Shown: in pieces, positions 53,069 through 61,218 of the stretch | How positions within the stretch are numbered: position 1 is the stretch's first letter | Layout: each line of letters opens with the position of its first letter | Assembly: GCF_014651075.1 (NCBI RefSeq) | Contig: NZ_BMWE01000013.1 | Span: 1-64,000 of the forward strand | Source: Streptomyces djakartensis | GTDB lineage: Bacteria > Actinomycetota > Actinomycetes > Streptomycetales > Streptomycetaceae | DNA: 64,000 nucleotides | Direction: 5' to 3' | The notes under the pieces: generated by a model | Told to the model about the DNA's origin: nothing | What the model saw: the letters and a program-made list of their open reading frames with translations, nothing else | Databases searched by the model: none | Made by a program: the position numbers and the translations under genes

Positions 53069-54004
53069 TCACCCGGCCTGTGCGGTCGCCGGAGTGGCCG
53101 GAGTCGCCGTGGCCACGGTGTACGGCCGGTCCAGTCCGAGCATCTCGCGTGCCTCGGCCGGGGTGGCCGGTTCCAGGTTCAGCTCGCGCAGGATGCGGAC
53201 CATGCGCTCCACCAGCTCCACATTGGTCGCCAGCCGTCCGCGCGCGTAGTAGATGTTGTCCTCCAGGCCGACCCGGGCCTGGCCGCCGAGGATCAGGCTG
53301 TGCACTGAGGACGGCAGCTGGGCGGGGCCGATGCCGCTGACGCAGAACAGGGAGTTCTCCGGCAGGTCCTCGACGAACCGCTGCAGGTCCTTCGGGGTGT
53401 ACGGGGTGGCGCCGGACATCAGCTTGTGCGTGCCGAGCACGATGTTGATGTAGTAGGGCGGCTTGTCGTAGCCCAGCGCGATCAGGTCCTTGACCCACAC
53501 CAGGTCGGACAGCGACATCACCTCCCACTCCGGTTTGATGCCGCGGTCCTTCATCGCCTGGGCCAGCTCAAGGCACCGGCTCCAGGAGGTGTCCATGAGC
53601 AGTTCGAGGTCACCGCGGTGCATGCACTGCATCTGCGGATCGAAGGTGCACATTTCGGCACCGGCGAGGGTGCCCTTGATGCGCTGCTCGAAGGAGATCT
53701 CCTGGCGGCCGTCGGCAAGGGTCGCGATCATGTCGCCGCTGATGCCGCCGCCGGTGCTGTTGTTGATGATGATGTCGCTGCGCGAGCGGATCAGTTCGTT
53801 GATCCGGCCGTAGATCTCCGGGTCGCAGGTCGCGCCGTCGTCGGGCCGGCGGGCGTGCACCGCGACGATGCTCGCCCCCGCCTCCCAGCAGCGCACCACG
53901 TCGTCCGCGATCTCCTGCGGCTGGGTGGGCAGATGCGGTGTGACCGACTTGTCCGCCATGCCACCGGTTGGGGCGATCGTGATGATCACTTTTCGGTCAG
54001 CCAT
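53069..54004 (-). CDS. Beta-keto acid cleavage enzyme (BKACE, DUF849)
   Basis: 311 aa TIM barrel of the 3-keto-5-aminohexanoate cleavage family, which condenses a beta-keto acid with acetyl-CoA to give acetoacetate and a CoA ester. The zinc-ligand HxH segment reads V-A-V-H50-A-R-R-P-D-D, lacking the first His, while NNSTGGG and the C-terminal VGLEDNIYY are standard. ATG 54004 follows GGAGGG. It is the first gene of the run. Confidence 0.85.
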   Translation of the reverse strand: MADRKVIITIAPTGGMADKSVTPHLPTQPQEIADDVVRCWEAGASIVAVHARRPDDGATCDPEIYGRINELIRSRSDIIINNSTGGGISGDMIATLADGRQEISFEQRIKGTLAGAEMCTFDPQMQCMHRGDLELLMDTSWSRCLELAQAMKDRGIKPEWEVMSLSDLVWVKDLIALGYDKPPYYINIVLGTHKLMSGATPYTPKDLQRFVEDLPENSLFCVSGIGPAQLPSSVHSLILGGQARVGLEDNIYYARGRLATNVELVERMVRILRELNLEPATPAEAREMLGLDRPYTVATATPATPATAQAG

Positions 54005-54086
54005 CGGGGCGCCCTCCATTGGGTGCGGTCCGAGTTGGGACGTGACGCAGCGCACGCTAGGGTCGCGTCGAGTTAAATGTCAATGC

Positions 54087-54100
54087 TTACATATAGGTAA
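54087..54100. promoter_or_regulatory. Operator-like dyad upstream of BKACE operon
   Basis: TTAC-ATATAG-GTAA, 12 of 14 positions symmetric, in an AT-rich patch 83-96 bp upstream of the BKACE start. It is a candidate site for the operon-encoded PadR. Confidence 0.5.
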
Positions 54101-54389
54101 TCTGAACGTAGCTTGCGAGCAGGGTGGATGTACGGAACGGCCGGTACATCCATGTCAATCTCGACATGTGTGCGGGTCCGCTTCATCCGGCGTTGCGGGC
54201 GTCGGTGGGCTCGCCCGACTGTGAGAGGAGCCCCTCGACTTGGAGGAAGGAGTGGCTTGTTCACTCCGGCCGCACCGTGTCGATCGGAGGCCTACCGGGT
54301 CTGCCCATGGCGAGGGGACTCATCGGCCTCAGCAGGGACGGGTCAGTGAGCTTCCGGCGCATGGGTGTGCTCGCTGCGCCACGGGGGAG

Positions 54390-54578
54390 ATGGTGATCGG
54401 CAGGATGATGCCGAGGGACAGTTCGCCGGCCCGCCGGACGCACATCGCGGCGACCGCGAGATCCTGGACGGCCGAGCCGACGGACTTGTAGACCACGACC
54501 GCGTCGAAGGCCTGCCCAGTTCGCGCTGCTCGGGCAGGGGGCGCCGATCGAGACGACCGTGGCGTCGCGCGAAGTCAC
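54390..54578 (-). pseudogene. Ornithine cyclodeaminase/mu-crystallin C-terminal relic
   Basis: One frame gives RDATVVSIGAPCPSS (54514-54575), and after a shift the next gives AFDAVVVYKSVGSAVQDLAV and AAMCVRRA (54395-54512). KSVGxAxQDLA is the hallmark C-terminal motif of the ornithine cyclodeaminase family. The NAD-binding core is missing. The rest of 54105-54624 shows only short frames. Confidence 0.55.
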
Positions 54579-54624
54579 GGGACGGGGACGATCACCTCAC
54601 CTGGAAGCGACGTTCGCGGCAGTC

Positions 54625-55131
54625 CTACCGCCGGCGCCAGGGCAGCGGCTCGTGGTCGTTCTCGGTGGTGTCCGCGAACTGCAGAGCGGAGTTGATCGTC
54701 TCGCCGATCTCCGCGAAATGGCGCACCTGCTCCGGGGTGAGCACGTCGAAGACGACGCGACGTACAGCCTCGACGTGGCCGGGGGCTGCCCGGTCCAGAA
54801 GGGTCTGCCCCTGCGCCGTGAGGACGGCAAGCTGATTGCGGCGGTTGCCGGGGGCGTCGCGGCGGCTGACGTAACCGGCCTGCTGGAGGCGGGTCACAGC
54901 ATGGGTGAGCCGACTGCGCGTGACTTTCAGGCGCTCGGCCAGCTCGGACATGGTCAGTGTGCGGTCGGGGGCCGCGGACAGGCGGGCAAGCAGGCTGTAG
55001 TCCGAGTGCGTCACCCCCGCGTCCCGGCGGAGCTGCCGGTTGAGATGGTCGGCCAGCAGCGTGGAGAAGTCGATGTAGGCCAGCCAGGCCCGCTGCTCCT
55101 CGCTGTTGAGCCAACGTGGCGACGTGGTCAT
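54625..55131 (-). CDS. MarR-family transcriptional regulator
   Basis: 168 aa, obligate dimer type. Helices LNRQLRRDAGVTHSDYSLLARLSAAPDRTLTMSELAERLKVTRSRLTHAVTRLQQAGYVSRRD form the winged helix with the D-x-R-x3 wing residues. Members respond to phenolic or aromatic acids. A perfect TTGAAATTTCAA palindrome lies 26 bp upstream of the start, and the MFS gene is divergent from it. Confidence 0.9.
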   Translation of the reverse strand: MTTSPRWLNSEEQRAWLAYIDFSTLLADHLNRQLRRDAGVTHSDYSLLARLSAAPDRTLTMSELAERLKVTRSRLTHAVTRLQQAGYVSRRDAPGNRRNQLAVLTAQGQTLLDRAAPGHVEAVRRVVFDVLTPEQVRHFAEIGETINSALQFADTTENDHEPLPWRRR

Positions 55132-55156
55132 GATCGCAAGCCTAACCGGCTCGCGG

Positions 55157-55168
55157 TTGAAATTTCAA
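55157..55168. promoter_or_regulatory. MarR operator TTGAAATTTCAA
   Basis: Perfect 12-bp palindrome, extended to GTTGAAATTTCAAAC with one break. It lies between the divergent marR and MFS genes and has the usual MarR TTGA-TCAA form. The remaining 250 bp to the MFS start hold no gene. Confidence 0.7.
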
Positions 55169-55418
55169 ACGACTCGTCCAGCCGTCACTGAGTCTCGGCT
55201 TGGGAGAGCGCCTGGCGCCATCCACCGTGTGGATGGGGCGGATACGGAATTCTGATCGCGCAGAGGATGGCGACAAGACCCCGAACCGCTCATAGTCGTC
55301 CCTACCCGCACGCCGCTGTCCGGATCAGCCGCCGGTGTGCGGCCGTCCTCAGCATGCCGTGCGCCGTCGGCGCCCGTGAAAGGCATGCCCGCTCCCGTCC
55401 ACCGTCCCTGGAGTCGCC

Positions 55419-56687
55419 ATGCCCGGTTCCGTTTCGCCACCGTCTCCCACCGTGGTCGACGACGCTGCTCCGTCACCCGTTGCCGTCTCGGGTCCGGCCC
55501 ATCTGTTGCGCGTGACCCTGCTGATGGCGGGCAGCTGTCTGCCGATCCTGGGGGCGGTGCTGATCGCTCCGGTGCTGCCGAAGATGCAGGACCACTTCGC
55601 GTCGACCCCGGGGGCCAAGGCGCTGGTTCCCCTGGCGCTGACCGTTCCGGCGCTGGCGCTGGCGTTGCTGGCCCCGTTCGCCGGGGTGATCGTGGACCGG
55701 CTCGGCCGCAAGCGCCTGCTGCTGGTGGCGACCGTCCTCTACGCCGCGTTCGGTACGGCACCGCTCTGGCTGGACTCACTGGGTGCGATCATCGCCAGCC
55801 GCGCCCTGGTCGGTGTCGCCGAGGCCGCCATCATGACCTGCTGCACCACCCTGATCGGCGACTACTACAGCGGCCGGCAGCGGGTGAAGTACCTCGCGCT
55901 GCAGACCATGTGCGCCTCCGCGTCGGCCACCGCCTTCTTCGTGCTGGGTGGCGCCGTGGGCGCGGCGGGCTGGCGCCTGCCGTTCTGGGTCTACGCCGTG
56001 AGCCTGCTGATCGCCCCGCTGATGGCCATTGCCCTGCCCAACCCGGCGTCCCGCACGGCCATCGAGGAAGCCCGGGTCGAGGAGGAGACCCGCCGTCCGT
56101 TCCCCTTCCGGCAGCTGGCGGGCATCTGCGCGCTCACCTTCTTCGGCGCGATGGTCTTCTACACCGTGCCGGTGGAGATGGCGTACCTGCTCGACGACCT
56201 CGGGGTGGAGAACACCGGTGTGATCGGTCTGGCCACCGCGCTCGCGAGTGCCGCCACCGTGGGCGGAGCCATCGTCTTCGCCCGGTTGGAGCGCTCCCCG
56301 GACCCGATGCTGCCCGCCGTCTTCGCGGTCTGCGCTGCCGGCTTCGGCGTGATGTTCCTGGCGGGCAACGCCCCGCTGCTGGTCGTCGGAGCAGTCATCA
56401 ACTGTCTGGGTACCGGCATGCTGCTGCCGGCCCTTCTCACGAGTGCCATGTCCCGGCTGGCGTTCCAGGACCGCGGCCGCGGCACAGGGCTGTGGATGGC
56501 GGCCTTCTTCGGCGGTGAGTTCGTCTGCCCACTGGTGCTGCTTGCCGTGGAGTCGGTGGTCGGGTCTCTCGCCGGTGCGGTGGGCGTCCTGGGGCTGGCC
56601 GCCGCCCTGGTCGCGGCGGGGCTGCTGGCGGCCCGCCGCCGCGCGGGCGCCGCGGACCCCCGGCCGTTGCCGGAGCAGTTGGCCTGA
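55419..56687 (+). CDS. Major facilitator superfamily transporter
   Basis: 422 aa with twelve hydrophobic segments. The family motif A loop is GVIVDRLGRKRLL between helices 2 and 3, and GRQRVKYLALQ follows helix 4. It probably moves an aromatic or organic acid substrate of the adjacent catabolic cluster; a drug/H+ antiporter role is also possible given MarR control. ATG 55419 has GGAG upstream. Confidence 0.88.
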   Translation: MPGSVSPPSPTVVDDAAPSPVAVSGPAHLLRVTLLMAGSCLPILGAVLIAPVLPKMQDHFASTPGAKALVPLALTVPALALALLAPFAGVIVDRLGRKRLLLVATVLYAAFGTAPLWLDSLGAIIASRALVGVAEAAIMTCCTTLIGDYYSGRQRVKYLALQTMCASASATAFFVLGGAVGAAGWRLPFWVYAVSLLIAPLMAIALPNPASRTAIEEARVEEETRRPFPFRQLAGICALTFFGAMVFYTVPVEMAYLLDDLGVENTGVIGLATALASAATVGGAIVFARLERSPDPMLPAVFAVCAAGFGVMFLAGNAPLLVVGAVINCLGTGMLLPALLTSAMSRLAFQDRGRGTGLWMAAFFGGEFVCPLVLLAVESVVGSLAGAVGVLGLAAALVAAGLLAARRRAGAADPRPLPEQLA

Positions 56688-56856
56688 CGGTGGGGACGCC
56701 GATGAGCCGGGGAGTGCCGGAGACGGTGCCCCGGCTCGTGGCGCGAGGGCCGGACTCCCGTGTCTCTCCGTGCGCCGACACGGCCGGTTGTGAGGGCCGG
56801 GAGTGCCGCTGGTTGCCGACGCTGCCCGGTCGGCAGCAGGGCCGCTCCGGTGCCGG

Positions 56857-57801
56857 CTATGCGCCCTCTGCAGGAGGTACGGCCGCGCCCGTCCCGCCGT
56901 CCGTCAGAGTCGCGCCCACCTCCGCGGCCTTCTGCCGCAGCCAGATGTGGGACGCGTCCTGGGCGTGCACGGGGTGCCACCACAGCGCTTCCTGGACCGG
57001 TACGGCATCGAAGGGGCAGGGCAGGACGCGCACCGCGGCGGAGCGGACCGCGCTGCGGGCCAGGCGTGCCTGGATCATCGCGACGCGGCGGGTGCCCTCG
57101 ACCATGTGGGGGAGGAGCTGGAAGGTCTGCACGGAGACCTCCACCTGGGGGCTGATGCCGAGCATGCTCAGCTGGCGGGCGGCCGGGGCGTCGTAGGGGC
57201 GCTGGTACACGGCCCAGGGCAGGCGGGCCAGCTGGTCGAGGGTGAGTTCGTCGCCGATCTCGGGGTGATCGTCGGCGACCAGGCACAGCCAGCGGTCGCT
57301 GAAGAGCTCGACGGCGGGCAGGCCGTTGATGACACCGTGCGGCATCAGCAGTCCGTCGACGGTACTCAGCACGGTCGCGGTGTTGTCCACGACCGACGGC
57401 GCCGGGTGCTGGAAGGTGAACCGGATCCCGGGCGCCTCCCGGTGCACGGCGCGGGCCAGCGCGGCGCCGAACACGGCCGCGCCGTAGTCGGAGGCGAGCA
57501 GGGTGAACTCGCGCGTCTCAGCGGCCGGGTCGAAGTCGGCCTGGCTGGAGAACACACGCTCCAGCAGGTCGCAGGCGGTCGCGCTTCGGTCCCGCAACGC
57601 GACGCCGAGCGGGGTCAGCTCGTAGGAGTTGCCGGTCCGGGCGAGCAGTTCGTCGTCGAAATGGCGGCGCAGCCGGGACAGTGCCGCGCTCATCGCCGGC
57701 TGGCTCAGTCCGATGCGCTCGCCGGCTCTGGTGACGTTGCGCTCCTCCAGCAGCGCGCGCAGGGCGACGACCAGATTGAGGTCGAGTCGGGAGAGATTCA
57801 C
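56857..57801 (-). CDS. LysR-family transcriptional regulator
   Basis: 314 aa. The N-terminal HTH (LNLVVALRALLEERNVTRAGERIGLSQPAMSAALSRLRRHFDDELLAR, about 7-55) and the two-lobed effector domain match the NodD/NahR-like LysR group that responds to aromatic compounds. It is divergent from the FAH/monooxygenase cluster, with a T-N11-A dyad between, so it should activate that cluster in the presence of an inducer. Confidence 0.92.
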   Translation of the reverse strand: MNLSRLDLNLVVALRALLEERNVTRAGERIGLSQPAMSAALSRLRRHFDDELLARTGNSYELTPLGVALRDRSATACDLLERVFSSQADFDPAAETREFTLLASDYGAAVFGAALARAVHREAPGIRFTFQHPAPSVVDNTATVLSTVDGLLMPHGVINGLPAVELFSDRWLCLVADDHPEIGDELTLDQLARLPWAVYQRPYDAPAARQLSMLGISPQVEVSVQTFQLLPHMVEGTRRVAMIQARLARSAVRSAAVRVLPCPFDAVPVQEALWWHPVHAQDASHIWLRQKAAEVGATLTDGGTGAAVPPAEGA

Positions 57802-57829
57802 CGGGCACCACCTAGCAGCCTATGAAGGT

Positions 57830-57862
57830 ATCCATCTCGTGGATTTGCTGCATCCACAGGAT
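57830..57862. promoter_or_regulatory. LysR binding region with two dyads
   Basis: ATCCA-TCTCG-TGGAT (57830-57844) contains a T-N11-A LysR box, and ATCC-ACA-GGAT (57852-57862) repeats the half site downstream. Together they look like recognition and activation sites ahead of the plus-strand operon. Confidence 0.65.
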
Positions 57863-57923
57863 TGATTTCCTTGATTCGTTGATCGGGGTCAGAGTAGACC
57901 GCACCCCAGCAGGAGGAAATCTG

Positions 57924-58904
57924 ATGGCAACGCTCGCGCAACCGGTCGGCCCGTTCGCGCTCGGCACGTTCTCGGCCACGGACAAGGACGCGTTCCCCGG
58001 TCTCGTCGCCCGGGAGCGGGTGCTGGATCTGAGCCGGGTCCTGGCCTGGGAGCCGTCCGACATGCGTGCCGTACTGGAGCAATGGGAGGAGGCCCTCCCC
58101 GTCCTGCACACCCTCGCGCACGAGGACGCCCTCGACTGGCGGCCGTTGGATGGCCTGAGGGTGCACGCCCCGCTGGAGCCCCGCCAGATCTTCCAGTCCG
58201 GCGCCAACTACCGCCAGCACGTGATCGACCTCGAGGTCGCCCACCGCTCCCCCGACGACCCGCGCACGGTCGAGGAGGCGCGGGCCGAGATCGCCGCGGT
58301 CATGGACCGGCGGGCGGCAGAGGACCTGCCGTACGTGTTCATCGGCCTGCCCAGCACCATCGCCGGCCCGTACGACGATGTCGTACTCCCCGCATGGGCC
58401 GAAAAGCCCGACTGGGAGCTGGAACTGGCGGCCGTCATCGCCAAACCCGCCTACCGGGTCTCCGCCGAGGAGGCCCTGGAGTACGTCGCCGGCTACACGA
58501 TCGCCAACGACCTCACCGACCGCGCCACCGTCTTCCGCCGCGACATGCCCGCCATCGGGACCGACTGGCTGCGCTGCAAGAACGCTCCCGGTTTCACCCC
58601 GCTCGGCCCGTGGATCGTGCCGGCCGAGTCGATCGCCGACCCGGGTGACCTGCGGGTCACGCTGAAGCTGAACGGCGAGACCATGCAGGACGAGTCCACC
58701 AAGGACATGCTCTTCGGCGTCGCGCGGCTGGTGTCGTACATCTCCCAGACCTCCCGGCTCCTGCCCGGCGACCTGGTGCTGACCGGCAGCCCGGCCGGCA
58801 ACGGCATCCACTGGGGGCGGCTGCTGCGCGAGGGCGACGTGATGGAGGGTTCGATCACCGGTCTGGGTGTGCAGCGCACCCGCTGTGTGGAGGAGAAGCC
58901 ATGA
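57924..58904 (+). CDS. Fumarylacetoacetate hydrolase (FAH) family protein
   Basis: 326 aa. The FAH C-terminal fold has its metal ligands in PDWELELAAVI (Glu pair) and NDLTDRATVF (Asp), plus the QSGANYRQHV opening motif and LVLTGSPAGNGIHWG. Members hydrolyse or isomerise acylpyruvates and hydroxymuconate-type products of ring cleavage. ATG 57924 has AGGAGG seven bases upstream. It is the first gene of the operon and overlaps the next by ATGA. Confidence 0.88.
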   Translation: MATLAQPVGPFALGTFSATDKDAFPGLVARERVLDLSRVLAWEPSDMRAVLEQWEEALPVLHTLAHEDALDWRPLDGLRVHAPLEPRQIFQSGANYRQHVIDLEVAHRSPDDPRTVEEARAEIAAVMDRRAAEDLPYVFIGLPSTIAGPYDDVVLPAWAEKPDWELELAAVIAKPAYRVSAEEALEYVAGYTIANDLTDRATVFRRDMPAIGTDWLRCKNAPGFTPLGPWIVPAESIADPGDLRVTLKLNGETMQDESTKDMLFGVARLVSYISQTSRLLPGDLVLTGSPAGNGIHWGRLLREGDVMEGSITGLGVQRTRCVEEKP

Positions 58905-59872
58905 GCCTGGACCGCCACGACCCGGAGGGCGCGATCGCCGAGGCCGCCAAGGCGTACTCCAACTGGGGGCGCTGGGGCGAGGACGACGTGCTCGGCACAC
59001 TGAACTTCCTCGACGAGGCCAAGCGCCGCGAAGGCGCGGCGCTCGTGCGCCGGGGCGTGAGTTTCTCGCTGTCGCAGCGGTTCGACATGAACGGGCCGCA
59101 GAAGGGCTGGCGCCGGCGGACCAACCCCGTGCACACCATGCTGGACACGGGAACGGACGCGGCGCTTGGCAACCAGGGCTTTCCGCACGGCATCGGCGGC
59201 GCCGACGACGTGATCGCGATGCCGCTGCAGTGCTCCACGCAGTGGGACGGCCTCGGGCACATCTTCGACCACGGCAAGGCCTGGAACGGACGCGATGCGG
59301 AGAAGGTCGTCACCTCCGACGGCGACCTGGTCACCGGCATCGAGCACATGGCCCCGTACGTGGCCGGTCGCGGCGTCCTGCTGGACGTGGCCCGGGTCAT
59401 CGGTGACGACGACGGCGAGCCGGAGCTGCCGGACGGTTTCGCGATCACCGAGGAGCACCTGACCGCTACCGCCGAGGCCCACGACGTGAGCGTCGGACGC
59501 GGCGACATCGTCCTCGTCCGCACCGGACACCTCGCCCGTGCCCGGCGCGACGGCTGGGGCGACTACGCGGGCGGGCCGGCGCCCGGCCTGTCGTTCACCA
59601 CCGCCGGCTGGCTGCACGGCACCGAGATCGCCGCGATCGCCACCGACACCTGGGGCTTCGAGGTACGGCCGAACGAGTTCGAGAACGCCTTCCAGCCCCT
59701 CCACCAGATCGTGATCCCCAACATGGGCCTGCTGATCGGCGAGATGTGGGACCTCGACGCGCTCGCCGCCGACTGCGCCGACGACGGCGTGTACGAGTTC
59801 TGGCTCACCGCCGCACCGCTGCCCATCACCGGAGCCGTCGGCTCCCCGGTCAACCCCATCGCCGTCAAGTAG
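58901..59872 (+). CDS. Cyclase family protein (kynurenine formamidase-like)
   Basis: 323 aa. The metal-site region of this family reads CSTQWDGLGHIFDHGKAWNG, a variant of HxGTHxDxxxH, followed by GRGVLLDVARV. Members are metal-dependent hydrolases of amides, lactones or cyclic products; in this setting opening of a lactone or enol is an inference. It overlaps the FAH gene (ATGA). Confidence 0.85.
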   Translation: MSLDRHDPEGAIAEAAKAYSNWGRWGEDDVLGTLNFLDEAKRREGAALVRRGVSFSLSQRFDMNGPQKGWRRRTNPVHTMLDTGTDAALGNQGFPHGIGGADDVIAMPLQCSTQWDGLGHIFDHGKAWNGRDAEKVVTSDGDLVTGIEHMAPYVAGRGVLLDVARVIGDDDGEPELPDGFAITEEHLTATAEAHDVSVGRGDIVLVRTGHLARARRDGWGDYAGGPAPGLSFTTAGWLHGTEIAAIATDTWGFEVRPNEFENAFQPLHQIVIPNMGLLIGEMWDLDALAADCADDGVYEFWLTAAPLPITGAVGSPVNPIAVK

Positions 59873-60054
59873 ATCAAGTAGCCCTCTCAGCCGCCGGATG
59901 CGCCCACTCCCTGGACAGCAACGGGCGCATCCGGCCCACACCGCTCCACCCGTTCTGCCGCACCCCGTCCCCACCCCAGCCCCGCACTCTCAGCGGGCGA
60001 GCCGCACCTCGCCGCGCGAAGCCGCGCGGCCCAACCCCGGGAGGTATCCCCGAC

Positions 60055-61218
60055 ATGGCTGACAGCCTCACCCTCCCCCAGCCTCCGGCTGGGGGCACCC
60101 CCACGGTCCTGGTCATCGGCGGGGGCGCCTCCGGCAACGCCGTCTCCGTCCTGCTGCGCCGCGCCGGCATCGCCGTCGACCTGATCGAGGCGAAGCCCGA
60201 CTGGAACGCCACCACCGGCTCCGGCATCACCCTCCAGGGCAACGCCCTGCGGGTCCTGCGCGAACTGGGCGTGTGGGAAAAGGTGGAAGCCTCCGGGTTC
60301 GCCTTCGGCTCGTTGGGTGTGACCGCCCCCGACGGCACCGTGCTGTTCGTCGCCGAGGACATCCAGACCGGCGGGGAGGACCTGCCCGCCACCCTCGGCA
60401 TGCAGCGCCCCCAGCTGCAGCAGATCCTCATCGACGCGGTCCACGCCTCCGGCGCCCGCGTTCTCCTCGGCACCACCGCCGAGGTGCTGGAGCAGGACGC
60501 CGACGGCGTCTCGGTGCGCTTCAGCGACGGCAGAGAGGGTCGATACGACCTGGTGATCGCCGCCGACGGCCTCAACTCCGCCACGCGTGCCGCGATCGGC
60601 ATCACCGACAAACCCGAGCCGACCGGCATGGCGATCTGGCGCATCGCCGCCCCTCGGCCCGAGAGCGTCACGCGCACCGACCTCGCCTACGGCGGCCCCG
60701 CCTACATCGCCGGCTACTGCCCCACCAGCGAGAACACCATCTACGCGTACGTCGTCGAAGCGTGCCGCGACCGGGCCTCCATCGACCCGGCCACCTACGC
60801 CGACGAGATGCGCCACCTGGCGCAGGCCTACGGCGGGGTCTGGCCGGAGATCACCGAGCACATCACCGACCCGAAGAAGGTCAACTACACCTGGTTCGAC
60901 CGTCTCCTGATCGAGGGCTCCTGGCACCGGGGCAGGGTGGTGCTCATCGGCGACGCCGCCCACTGCTGCCCGCCAACTCTCGCCCAGGGCGCGGCCATGT
61001 CCCTGGAGGACGCCTCCGTCCTCGCCGAAGTGCTCACCAGCGGCCGGGACTGGGACGACGAGCTGTTCCAGGGCTACTACGAGCGCCGCATCCCCCGGGT
61101 GCGCACCGTCGTCGAGGCGTCCGTGCAGATCGGCCAGTGGCAGTTGGACGGCGTGCGCGACGCCGACATGGCCGGGCTGGTCGCCCGCACCATGAACTTC
61201 CTCAAGGAGCGCCCGTGA
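60055..61218 (+). CDS. FAD-dependent aromatic monooxygenase (UbiH/PHBH-like)
   Basis: 387 aa. The dinucleotide motif VLVIGGGASG (19-27), the DG-type motif VIAADGLNSATR and the GDAAHCCPP motif near 299 are those of class A flavoprotein hydroxylases, which use NAD(P)H and O2 to hydroxylate an activated ring. ATG 60055 follows GGGAGG. A nine-base-arm hairpin repeat encodes residues 7-13. The gene is coupled to the amidohydrolase by GTGA; 182 bp without a gene lie before it. Confidence 0.88.
   Translation: MADSLTLPQPPAGGTPTVLVIGGGASGNAVSVLLRRAGIAVDLIEAKPDWNATTGSGITLQGNALRVLRELGVWEKVEASGFAFGSLGVTAPDGTVLFVAEDIQTGGEDLPATLGMQRPQLQQILIDAVHASGARVLLGTTAEVLEQDADGVSVRFSDGREGRYDLVIAADGLNSATRAAIGITDKPEPTGMAIWRIAAPRPESVTRTDLAYGGPAYIAGYCPTSENTIYAYVVEACRDRASIDPATYADEMRHLAQAYGGVWPEITEHITDPKKVNYTWFDRLLIEGSWHRGRVVLIGDAAHCCPPTLAQGAAMSLEDASVLAEVLTSGRDWDDELFQGYYERRIPRVRTVVEASVQIGQWQLDGVRDADMAGLVARTMNFLKERP
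60075..60095. repeat. Streptomyces-type hairpin repeat inside a coding start
   Basis: CCCCCAGCC and GGCTGGGGG pair around TCC. This hairpin form is familiar from intergenic positions in Streptomyces but here it encodes residues 7-13 of the monooxygenase. Confidence 0.5.

Noticed and set aside
54105..54400. Plus-strand short frames upstream of the cyclodeaminase relic
   Set aside because: They lack ribosome sites and homology and overlap the operon promoter.
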